The position numbers and the translations under genes are program-made. DNA of 64,000 nucleotides from Qipengyuania nanhaisediminis. GTDB lineage: Bacteria > Pseudomonadota > Alphaproteobacteria > Sphingomonadales > Sphingomonadaceae. The stretch spans positions 186,001-250,000 of the forward strand of contig NZ_FOWZ01000002.1 in assembly GCF_900115585.1 (NCBI RefSeq), written 5' to 3'. This document shows, piece by piece, positions 1 to 8,900 of the stretch (positions within the stretch are counted from its first letter, which is position 1; the number at the start of each line of letters is the position of its first letter). The notes beneath the pieces are model-generated. The model was not told where the DNA came from and ran no database searches. It worked only from the letters and a program-made list of their open reading frames with translations.

Positions 1-2
1 AC

Positions 3-1145
3 TATCCGCAGTGGCAGGAGCTGTTCCTTGGACGCGCCGCCGCCGATCTCGACCGCTTTGCCATCGACCAGCGCCCGGGCAGCGAACTTTCACGCCTCCT
101 TCCCCATGCCTATCACTTCGATTCCCTTAGCTACGGTAAGTATCTGCGCAAGGTCGCGGAAAGCCGCGGTGTAAAGCGGACCGAGGGAAAGATTGTCGCC
201 GTCCACCGCGCTTCCGACACGGGGGAAGTCACTGGAATCGGCCTGGATGACGGCGCCACCCTTGAAGCCGACTTCTTCATCGACTGTTCCGGCTTCCGCA
301 GCCTCGTTTTGGGCGAAGCGATGGAAGTGCCCTTCGACGACTGGAGCCATTGGCTGCCTGCAGACCGCGCGCTCGTCGTGCAGACCGAAAACGTGGGCGA
401 GACGATATCTCCGATGACGCGCGCCATCGCCCACAGCGTTGGCTGGCAATGGCGCATCCCGCTTCGGAGCAGGACCGGCAACGGTCACGTCTTCTCGAGC
501 GCGTTTTCAAGCGGGGACGAGGCGACAGAGCGTCTGTTGGCGACTATATCGGGCGATCTGCGCGGCGACCCGCGCATTATCACATTCCGGACCGGCAGGC
601 GGCAGGACGCGTGGTCGGGCAACGTCGTCGGGATCGGTCTCGCCGCCGGCTTCTTGGAGCCCTTGGAGTCGACCAGTATCCATCTGGTCCAGGCCAGCCT
701 CGAACGCTTGGTAGAGCTTTTTCCGACCAAGGCGATCGACCCCGTCCTGCGCGACCGTTTCAACGCGCAGACGCAGCAGGAATGGGAGCAGGTCCGCGAC
801 TTCGTAATCGCGCACTATGCAGTGATGCAGCGCGACGACAGCGAGTTCTGGCGTCATTGCCGCACGATGGAATTGCCGGATACCCTTTCGACGATCCTCG
901 AACTTTGGCGCTCGCACGGAAGCGTGGCCATAGACGGCGGACACCTCTTCCAGCTCGGGTCGTGGACGTCGCTGCTGCTCGGGCAGAACCTTGAACCGGA
1001 TCGGCCCCATCCGGCCACGGCGCGCGCACAGCCGCAACCCATCGCAGACCGGATCGCCCATATTGCAGCCTCGCTGCGCAAGAGCGCAGAGGGGCTGCCC
1101 GATCACGGACAGTTCCTCGCCCGCATGGCCGGGACAGCGTCATAG
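3..1145 (+). CDS. Tryptophan-halogenase-family flavoprotein, 5' truncated by window edge
   Basis: The frame is open from the first bases of the window, so the N-terminus with the FAD-binding GxGxxG lies outside. About 380 residues remain. They match the C-terminal two-thirds of flavin-dependent tryptophan halogenases: an IDCSGFRS segment, the family WxWxIP signature seen as WQWRIPL, and the LEPLESTSIHL segment near the substrate/flavin tunnel. These enzymes use FADH2, O2 and halide to halogenate tryptophan or other aromatic or peptide substrates in the cytoplasm. The lysine that positions hypohalous acid is not covered, so activity cannot be judged. In related bacteria such genes often sit next to TonB-dependent receptors, but the upstream context is not visible. 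The substrate is unknown. Confidence 0.85.
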   Translation, partial: YPQWQELFLGRAAADLDRFAIDQRPGSELSRLLPHAYHFDSLSYGKYLRKVAESRGVKRTEGKIVAVHRASDTGEVTGIGLDDGATLEADFFIDCSGFRSLVLGEAMEVPFDDWSHWLPADRALVVQTENVGETISPMTRAIAHSVGWQWRIPLRSRTGNGHVFSSAFSSGDEATERLLATISGDLRGDPRIITFRTGRRQDAWSGNVVGIGLAAGFLEPLESTSIHLVQASLERLVELFPTKAIDPVLRDRFNAQTQQEWEQVRDFVIAHYAVMQRDDSEFWRHCRTMELPDTLSTILELWRSHGSVAIDGGHLFQLGSWTSLLLGQNLEPDRPHPATARAQPQPIADRIAHIAASLRKSAEGLPDHGQFLARMAGTAS

Positions 1146-1174
1146 GCCCCGGCCACGACAGGCAAGTCACAGCA

Positions 1175-2557
1175 TTACGACGGCAGGAAAATCGCCTTCG
1201 CGTTGACGAATTCCTTCATGCCGAAGCCGCCATGTTCGCGGCCATAACCTGAATCCTTGACCCCGCCGAAAGGCATGTTCGGGTCTGCCGCTCCAAATGA
1301 GTTGATACGGACCATGCCTGTGTCGAAATGATCGCGGGCCAGGCGGATCGCCTTGTCCTCATCCTTGGTGAAGATGCCCCCGCCAAGGCCATAGCGGCTG
1401 TCATTGGCGATCCGCATCGCGTCCTCGTCGTCTTTTGCGCGGATGATCGACGCGACAGGGCCGAATAGCTCGTCGTCATAGGCCGGAGTGCCCGGCTTGC
1501 AGTCGGCGAGGACCGTTGCCGGGTAATAGCACCCTTTCGCGTCCTTGTCCGGATCGCCGCCGCACAGCAGGGTCGCCCCTCCATCGAGGCTCTTGGCTAC
1601 CTGCTCGACCAGCGTGTCGAATTGCTCCTCGCTCGAAACCGGGCCCAGCTGGGTGTCCTCGTCGAAGGGATCGCCCATCTTTACCGATTTCATGCTTTCG
1701 ACGAATGCCGATACGAAATCATCGTAGACGGCGTCGGTCACCACGAACCTCTTGGCCGACACGCAGGTTTCGCCGTTGTTATACAGCCTGCCCTGGACGC
1801 ATGTTTTCACTGCCAGGTCGATGTCCGCATCTTCCAGGACGAGGTAGGCGTCGTTCGAACCGAGCTCCAGCACCGTCTTCTTGAGGTTCTTGGCCGCCAG
1901 TTCGCCGATATGGCTGCCCGCACCATCGCTGCCGGTCATTGTCACTGCGCGGACCAGGTCATGTTCGATGATCTTGTCCGATACGTCGTGGCCGACAAGG
2001 ATCACATCGAACAGCCCCTTGGGCAGTCCGGCTTCGAGACACAGGTCACGCAGCAACAGGCCGCTGCCGGTGCAGATCGATGCGTGTTTCAGGACAACGG
2101 CGTTTCCGGCCATGATGTTCGCCGCCAGCACACGCATGGGCTGGTAGACCGGGAAATTCCACGGCTGCACGCTGTAGATCACGCCGATCGGCGAATAGGT
2201 GACGATGCCGCGCTTCTTGCCGCCGCTGTGCTGGCGTTCTTCATCGGCGAGCGCATCGGGTCCATTGTCGGCCGTGTACTCGCAAATGCGGGCGCAAATC
2301 TCGATTTCGGTTTTGCCGTCCTTGTAGAGCTTGCCCATTTCCTTGGTCATGAGCTCGGAAAACTTGTCCGCATTATCTCTCAGAACTTCGGCGATTTTGC
2401 GCAGATATGGCGCGCGTTCCTCGTGGGACTTCTTGCGCCAGTCCAGAAACGCCTCATGCGCAGCCTCGACGATCCCAAACGCCTCGCTTTCGCTCATCAG
2501 GTCATAGGTCTGCAGATTTTCCCCGGTCGCAGGGTTCTTGGTCTGGATGGTGCTCAT
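1175..2557 (-). CDS. NAD(P)-dependent succinate-semialdehyde-type aldehyde dehydrogenase
   Basis: A 460-residue aldehyde dehydrogenase, the usual length for the short Sad/GabD-like group. The Rossmann/active-site signatures are clear: PWNFPVYQP near residue 132, general base Glu in LELGSND near 231, and the catalytic Cys in NNGETCVSAKR near 265. It oxidises succinate semialdehyde or a similar aldehyde to the acid. The start at 2557 (MSTIQTKNPATG) is preferred because the extra 21 residues of the longer frame do not resemble the family. It is transcribed convergently toward the halogenase and away from the next gene. No link to metal resistance is evident; it looks like ordinary core metabolism. 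The exact substrate is inferred from family resemblance only. Confidence 0.88.
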   Translation of the reverse strand: MSTIQTKNPATGENLQTYDLMSESEAFGIVEAAHEAFLDWRKKSHEERAPYLRKIAEVLRDNADKFSELMTKEMGKLYKDGKTEIEICARICEYTADNGPDALADEERQHSGGKKRGIVTYSPIGVIYSVQPWNFPVYQPMRVLAANIMAGNAVVLKHASICTGSGLLLRDLCLEAGLPKGLFDVILVGHDVSDKIIEHDLVRAVTMTGSDGAGSHIGELAAKNLKKTVLELGSNDAYLVLEDADIDLAVKTCVQGRLYNNGETCVSAKRFVVTDAVYDDFVSAFVESMKSVKMGDPFDEDTQLGPVSSEEQFDTLVEQVAKSLDGGATLLCGGDPDKDAKGCYYPATVLADCKPGTPAYDDELFGPVASIIRAKDDEDAMRIANDSRYGLGGGIFTKDEDKAIRLARDHFDTGMVRINSFGAADPNMPFGGVKDSGYGREHGGFGMKEFVNAKAIFLPS

Positions 2558-2768
2558 GGGAGGGACTTTCTGGTCGTTGGGCAAGCGCTCTGGGACGTCG
2601 CTCGCGAGGTTGGACTTCACGTGGCCAACGGTGACGGCACTGCCGTGTTCCGAGACGCTCCTTCCCCGCTCGCAGCGAACACGGATGTCGAAACGATCAA
2701 GCGTCGGCTGCGTTCAGCCTTCGAACAAGCATTCTTTCCAACCCCGATTTCCAGACTGTAGGCACTTC

Positions 2769-3368
2769 ATGAAAATTCTTATCGCCGGCTCGACCGGCAA
2801 CACCGGACTCCGCCTCACCCGCCAGCTTATGGAGGCAGGTCATGAACCGATCGCGATGCATCGCGCCTCTTCCGACACGTCGGAATTGCCTGAAGGTGTT
2901 GCGACGCGCGAAGCCGATCTGACGCAATTGGACGGCAATGTTTGCTCAGATGTCGATGCGGTGGTCTTTGCAGCGGGCTCGGGCGGCGACACGAGCGAGG
3001 AAATGACCGAAAAGGTCGATCGCGACGGGGCCATCAAGCTGATCGACCAGGCAAAGGCCGCCAATGTCAGCCGCTTCGTCATGCTGAGTTCGGTAGGAGC
3101 GGACAATCCCGACCCCGATTCCGAGCTATATCACTATCTGAAAGCGAAAAATGCCGCAGACGAGCATCTCGAGGCCTCGGGTCTCGATTATTCGATTGTG
3201 CGTCCCGTCGCACTCACTGACGACGATGGCGATCGCGACGTGAAGCTGAGCGACGATGTAGATCCCAAGGGCAAGGCGGCACGCGGTGATGTGGCAGCCG
3301 TCCTGCTGCGCGCTATCAGCGACGACAGCCTGCGCAACAAAGCGTATTTGATGGAAAGTGTCTGCTAA
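2769..3368 (+). CDS. NAD(P)H-binding atypical SDR family protein
   Basis: A 199-residue protein beginning MKILIAGSTGNTG, the glycine-rich dinucleotide-binding motif GxxGxxG of NmrA/atypical short-chain dehydrogenases. The middle carries VSRFVMLSSVGA and a YHYLKAKNAADE segment, the equivalent of the Tyr-x3-Lys region, followed by SGLDYSIVRPVAL, typical of YwnB/NAD(P)-binding sugar-epimerase-like proteins. It is probably a soluble oxidoreductase or redox sensor of unknown substrate. It stands alone, divergent from the aldehyde dehydrogenase, and stops about 16 bp before the att-like core described next. It is the last ordinary gene before the surface-protein block. Confidence 0.8.
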   Translation: MKILIAGSTGNTGLRLTRQLMEAGHEPIAMHRASSDTSELPEGVATREADLTQLDGNVCSDVDAVVFAAGSGGDTSEEMTEKVDRDGAIKLIDQAKAANVSRFVMLSSVGADNPDPDSELYHYLKAKNAADEHLEASGLDYSIVRPVALTDDDGDRDVKLSDDVDPKGKAARGDVAAVLLRAISDDSLRNKAYLMESVC

Positions 3369-3670
3369 AGGCACGATGCCGTTTTGGTAGCGGAGGAGGG
3401 ATACAAATGACTCAAGTAACTCTCAGAGAATTATAGGATCTTCCCCCCGTACTTCCTGACGATACCCCCATGGATACCCCTTGTGCCGTGACATCTCGTG
3501 TGTTGTCCTCAAGTTTCCTATTCTTCGTACCAGGGCGACGCGGCTGTACGGTCTCAGTTGAAGGTTACAGCGTTCCTTATGCCGCTCTTCAATGACTTCT
3601 TTGTAGGACTGCTAATGAGTGCTTCCTTACTGTGTCCACCAAGCGATGCATTCGCATAAAACCCAGTGTA
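3369..3670. other. Intergenic region holding att-like site A; no gene seen
   Basis: Lower GC than its neighbours. It contains the tRNA-3'-like core and the ATACCCC pair described separately. The remaining approximately 190 bp up to the stop of the surface-protein operon shows no convincing reading frame with a ribosome-binding site, no tRNA and no clear terminator. It is the 3' side of the minus-strand operon. Confidence 0.5.
3385..3480. repeat. Candidate attachment-site remnant A (tRNA 3'-end-like core plus paired ATACCCC motifs)
   Basis: Positions 3385-3401 read TGGTAGCGGAGGAGGGA, the reverse complement of a CCA-terminated tRNA 3' end. The sequence does not continue as a tRNA. At 3462-3480 lies ATACCCCCATGGATACCCC, a paired motif 60 bp beyond the core. 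The same core and the same kind of paired motif at almost the same distance occur at 14280-14375. Cores at tRNA 3' ends with short direct arm repeats are typical of tyrosine-recombinase att sites. No integrase gene is visible in the window. Confidence 0.55.
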
Positions 3671-5911
3671 CTACTCAATTTTATAGCGCACCCTGATCGT
3701 GAAACTCCCGCCGCCGGAGAAGGCCCCGCTGGGCACCACGCGGAAATCGGTAATTGCCTGGTCGCAGCCGTCCGCGTCGGCGGTTGGGGTGTAGTTGAAT
3801 GTCGCGGCATTATCGTTTGAGAATGCGATGCTATCCGTGGCCGACGCCAGACTGCTGAAGGTATAGCTAACGTTCGAACTGCCCGCGCCGAAGATCACCG
3901 GTCCGCCAGTCCTGGAAACAAGACACATTTTTGCATCCGCGGGGCCGTCGTCGGTTACAACCACGCTGTTGGCATCGGTCGCTACGCCACCGGTATTCGA
4001 CACCGTAATCAGATATTCGATGATCGCGCCGGGGATAGCCTTCGGGTTCGAATCATCGTTGATCGGGTCGGAAATCACCGAGCTGACCTTCGTCACCGAC
4101 AAGGTCGTCGACGGATTGCACACCGTAATGTCGTGGAGGCCGATGCCCTGTTGCCCAGGATCGACCGGGGCGCTGGCCGCATTGCCGTAAGTCAGGACGA
4201 TTGTGTCCACCGCCTGATTAAAGGTCACGACGACGTTGCCGAGTGCCTGATCCGAATTCGACGCGCCGGTTCCGGTGGCGGTGTTGCCGGACACCGTGTT
4301 GACGTTGCCGTTGGTAAGGATCGGATTGACTGTAGTGCCGGAATTCCTGCCCGTGACCTGCACACGATCGGTGAACTGGCCCGCTGCGAAATCGACATCG
4401 TAGATTGAGAACTGCACCCCGGTGAACGCGCGGGGGAGCGTGATGGTCACCTGCACCACACCGCTGCGGTTCGGCTGATCGGCCAAAACGGTGAGGCTGC
4501 TTTGCGCAGGCTGCAACCCGCCGGTAAATACATTGGCAACGGTAGGGGATTGCCCTCCGAAGGCAGCATTATTGATGTAGGCTCCATTGTTGGTCAGCTG
4601 GAACCTGACATTCCCGAAGGCTGAGAAAGCGTAGGAATTGTCCACGCTTCCCGGCGTCCATGTGGTTATGCGATCCCAATCGAAGACCGAACTTCCCGCG
4701 GAACAAGAGAGTGTCGGCGGGATGCCAGGGGGATTTCCGCTCTGCACGACGAAGCTGAAAGAAGCGTAGTCGTCTTCGGTGGTCACGCCGTTGTTCACTG
4801 TCGAATCCGGATCGTTGGCGCTGCTAGCCGTTATCTGGGCAGTATTGGTTATCGTAGTGCCTGCCGCCGATGAGACGGTGCCCGTGATCGTCAGGCTGAC
4901 GCTGTTGCCCGGCGCTAGCGAACCGACCGACCAGTCCCCTGTTGCGGAATTGAAACTCCCCGTCCCGCTGGAGGAGACGAAACTGAAACCCGCCGGCAAA
5001 GTGTCGCGCACGACGATACCTGTTGGCGTTTGGGTGGAAGTGACGCTGTTCGAAACCGTCAGCCGCCAGGTAGCCGTTCCCCCCTGGACAGGAGGCGATC
5101 CCACGAGCGCCTTGCTAAGGGAAAGGTCTGCTCCAGGCCCCTGGTAGGTCAGGTCGGAGAGGCCGAGATACTGGTTCCCCGGATTGCCCGTACCCGTGTA
5201 ACTGTAGTAGACGACGCGGATCCGGCGTACCGCCTGCTCGCCGAATGCGAACGAGATGGTACCGTCGCTTGCAAACTGGTCCGATGCTCCGACGCCGCGC
5301 CAGCCATTGACGGTCGCGTCATTGGTGCGCGCGACGGAGCTGCCGATGGACCAGAAAGCGGGATTGCTCGCAGCGTTGGACATCACGCCCGCAGTGTCGT
5401 CGTCGTAATAGACTTCGATCGCATCGACGTAATTGCCGGCGTCGATATCGTCCAAGGAGAACCGCAGGTTGCCGACCGCACGGCTCAGCGTGATGGTGAC
5501 GGTTATCTTGTCACCCGGATCATACGACGCATTGTTGAAGCCGACGAACAGGGGCGATTGCCCATTCCCGATCTGTCCCGCGAAATAGCTGACGTAATCG
5601 GTTGCAAACGCAGGCGTGAACGAGCCCGATCCGTTCAGCGTCACACCCCAGTCTACCGTAGCAGTCGTGCCATCCGAGCCCGCCACCGTGGTGCCGCTCG
5701 GCAGGGATGTCAGCGAAACCGCGTTCGCATTCGCCCAATCCACAGTCGCATCCTGTGCGCTGGCGGTCGCTGGCATGAGAATGGCGATAACAAGCGCCAG
5801 CCAAGCCATGGCGATCTTGCGGAAAGATTTCGCGGCAGTCCAAACCATGCCTTCGAGATAGGCAGACATGGTAAACAGTGTGTTTACCGAACCGGATTTG
5901 CCGGTGCTCAT
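3671..5911 (-). CDS. Secreted DUF11/conserved-repeat surface protein, 746 aa
   Basis: Last gene of a five-gene minus-strand operon. The start is fixed by a 4-nt ATGA overlap with the stop of the upstream 1735-aa gene, implying translational coupling. A hydrophobic stretch at about residues 35-52 ending in ATASAQD is an export signal, preceded by an unusually long N-terminal tail; an internal Met at about residue 22 is the alternative start. Two beta-rich modules carrying acidic GxxxD segments and RIRVVYYSYTG-like strands surround a DUF11 repeat (ADLSLSKALVG to TITNTAQIT). The C-terminal module (SDPxNxxxNPKAIPGAxIxY) is shared with the 11135-12241 protein. DUF11 repeats are Ig-like and typical of cell-surface or secreted proteins. 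Probably a surface or extracellular structural protein; the precise role is unknown. Confidence 0.75.
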   Translation of the reverse strand: MSTGKSGSVNTLFTMSAYLEGMVWTAAKSFRKIAMAWLALVIAILMPATASAQDATVDWANANAVSLTSLPSGTTVAGSDGTTATVDWGVTLNGSGSFTPAFATDYVSYFAGQIGNGQSPLFVGFNNASYDPGDKITVTITLSRAVGNLRFSLDDIDAGNYVDAIEVYYDDDTAGVMSNAASNPAFWSIGSSVARTNDATVNGWRGVGASDQFASDGTISFAFGEQAVRRIRVVYYSYTGTGNPGNQYLGLSDLTYQGPGADLSLSKALVGSPPVQGGTATWRLTVSNSVTSTQTPTGIVVRDTLPAGFSFVSSSGTGSFNSATGDWSVGSLAPGNSVSLTITGTVSSAAGTTITNTAQITASSANDPDSTVNNGVTTEDDYASFSFVVQSGNPPGIPPTLSCSAGSSVFDWDRITTWTPGSVDNSYAFSAFGNVRFQLTNNGAYINNAAFGGQSPTVANVFTGGLQPAQSSLTVLADQPNRSGVVQVTITLPRAFTGVQFSIYDVDFAAGQFTDRVQVTGRNSGTTVNPILTNGNVNTVSGNTATGTGASNSDQALGNVVVTFNQAVDTIVLTYGNAASAPVDPGQQGIGLHDITVCNPSTTLSVTKVSSVISDPINDDSNPKAIPGAIIEYLITVSNTGGVATDANSVVVTDDGPADAKMCLVSRTGGPVIFGAGSSNVSYTFSSLASATDSIAFSNDNAATFNYTPTADADGCDQAITDFRVVPSGAFSGGGSFTIRVRYKIE

Positions 5912-8900
5912 TGCGCGTCCCTCCCAAGGCCGAGGCCGCGGAAGGTGTTGGCATCGAATTTTATCCGAACGGCTGCGTAGAAACCCTGCTCGGAATTGCG
6001 CGCGGCAGAGAAATCGGCATCGCGAAAGCCGTCGACATTATAGCCGACCGTAAGCAGTACGTCGTCCGCAGGTGTGAACCCGACTTGGGGACCATAGGAG
6101 AAGCTGTAAACTTCATCATCAAGGTTTGCCCGGACCGTTGCGGTGGCACCGATTTCGAAACGATCGGTGATGCCGAAAAGCGCACCAGCTCCTGCAAGCA
6201 GGGTCGTCCCCGAAAACTCCGTGCCTTCGAACTGGTCGAAATTGTACCGGCCACCAAGGAAGAGGGTGTATTCGTCGCGGCGCGTCTCGTGCTCCATGCC
6301 GCCTTCGTCCAAGTCAGTGCCGCGCGGCGACCAATTGGTGGACCAGCTGGCGACCAGGCGTCGCGAAATGGCATCGCCGTCGACGGTAAGCGCTGTCCGG
6401 CCGGCCGCGCCGGCCTGGCCCGCAATCGCGCCCGTGACCCGGTCGCTACGATACTCAAGCTTTCCCAGCATCGCCACTTCCGAGGCGGCAGGGCGATGCG
6501 CAATGGCAATGCCCGCGTCGATAACTTCGGTCGTGGCGCCGCCTTCGGTCTCGGCACGTGTCCACGTGGCGCCCGAGCCGACGATGCTGCCTTCTCCCAA
6601 CTGGCGGATTGCCCCAAAAATTGCTCCGGCGCGGTCTGCTTCTTCACCATCCCGGTATTCGCCGCGAGCAGTGACGCTCCAGCGATCCTTGCGCCAGGCA
6701 GCACCCAGTGTAAGCGCCGTGAAATCTTCGAACAAGGCGTTGCCGGTGAGCTGGCCGCCACTGGCGACAGGTTGTGCGGCATTGATGACATCGGCAATAT
6801 CGGGCGAACCACCGAGAGTGCGATTGCCGTCGATCGTCGCATCGAGCGTCAGTTCCTTGCTGATCTGCAAAGCCTGCGAAAGCCCGTAGGCGGCAAAGGC
6901 GCGATTGCCGAACTCGTTGATGCTTTCCTGGCCCAGCGTCGTCACGATCTGGCCACCCTGCCACGGCGTAAATTCGATGCCGCCGCGCAGCTGGCGGGCG
7001 CTGACGTTTTCGCCATCGGCAATCTCGTAGGCACCCACCAAGCGGACATCCGGTGTGATCGCATAACGCACACCGAGGCGGTGACGCGCGGGCAGGTCGA
7101 CGCTTTCCGCATCGTCCAGCGCGATGGCGCTGGCGGCGCTCAATTCGAGCTTGTTGTTCAGCAGCCGCTGCGTGACACCGCCTTCCAGCAGCGTCGAGCT
7201 GTTTGTCGAGCCATCGCTGAGCCGGTCGTTGAAGTGCGAAAGGCCGAGGCGGAAGTCGGTGTTCTGGCGAGTCAGATTGAGCTGGGTCTGGACCGCCCGG
7301 CGGCGAGTGTCGTCGGTGAGGCTGTTGTCCTGCCAGACGCTTCCGAGAATGCTGAGGTGGTCAGCCAGCAGCACGCGCCCATCCACGCCGACCTTGCGGC
7401 GGCCAAGCTCGGCCCCGTTCTGCTGGCCTATGCCGTAATCGGCATCGAGCTGGTGGGCGTAAGCGAGAAGGTCGATATTCTTGGTCTGGTGCTGGGCTTC
7501 GACAAGCCAACCGGTGGCGGTGTCCCCTTCGCTGCGGCTTACGGCGATCTCGCCGCGAACTTCGGTGGAGTTTGCGATCCGCGCGCGCACATCGACAGCC
7601 CCGATCTCGGTGCGGGCTCCGTCGCCCTTGTCGCTGATGACCGTCGCGCCGACGCGGACATCGCCGTCATCGCTGCTCCAATCGGCGCGGACACCGGCAT
7701 TGAGTTTCGCCTCGCCCAGGCCATCCGTTTCGTATTCGACGACGATGAATTGCGGATTGAGGTTCTCGTCGCGGCTGAGAACAGGGCGCGCGAAACTGAT
7801 CGTGCCGGACAGCAGGTCGATGTCGTAGTCGATAAAGCGCGTCAGCGTTTGCGACGACACGATCAGCTCGGAACGGAAGCGGTCGCGTGTCTCAATAGTC
7901 ACCCGCTCGCTGTTGGCCAGGATCCGGCGGCTGCCGAGCTGGTACGGTCCGGAGATGCCCTGCCCCTGAATTTCCTCGCGCTGCAGGCGACTGGAAATCT
8001 CTGCGGCAAAGCCCTGCGCCTTGACCTGCCCAAGCCGCCCCTCGCCCTTCACGCCGGTGGCGGCGCGATTGTAGCGCGCCAGCCTGGTTTGATCGAAACC
8101 GGTCTCGAAATCACCGTAGAGAGCGTAAAAAGTCGAAGTCTCGATGCGGACATAGAGCTTTTCGCGGCTGGCGGCATCGAACCGGCGGAGCGAACCGTCG
8201 GCGAAAACGGTGTAATAGGCTTGCGGATCGATAGTTCCCAACACGCGCTGTTCTTCGCGCTGCTTGGCACTGTCGTAAGCCAGGGTGACGAGATATTTCC
8301 CGAGAACCCGCCCCTTGGCATAAAGCGCGACGCGGGCATCGTCGCCGAGGTCGCTGTCAAAGCGCCCTGCGCGTTCCATGTTATCGGCGACCGAACGCGC
8401 CCCGACCGTCCCCTCTACCAGGCCGATCACCGTCCATTCGATATCGCCGGGCTCGATCCATGCTTCCACTTCCTGACGACGCGCGATCTCGCCGTCGTCG
8501 AAAACGAAATCGAGTTGCAGCGACCCGCTCACCATGGTCGGAGCGAGTTCGATGAGAGCGATGCCGTCAGTACCGGTGACGGTCCAGCGCGCAGAACTGG
8601 GCGCAAGGCCGGTGAGCTGGTTGAGCTGCTGGCGATCGAGCTGTTCGGCGCTTTCATAGGGAGCGCTCAACTGGAAATTGCCGGAAACCCCCTCGCGCAG
8701 GGGCTTGTCGTTTCGGTCGAGAACGCGAATGGCGACCACCGGCCGAGTGCGTCCATCGGCAACCAGATTGGAAAGCTCGGGTACAAGCTCGACCCGGGTC
8801 GGCATGGTAGTGAAGAAGACTTCGCGGGCAAACGCCTTCGTCGGCTCGCCGAACGAATTGACCACTTCAGCGGTCAGGATGGATTTCTCGTTGAGGAGCG

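Noticed and set aside
3385-3401. Full tRNA gene at the core
   Set aside because: Only the 3' 17 bases match; the following sequence cannot form the cloverleaf.
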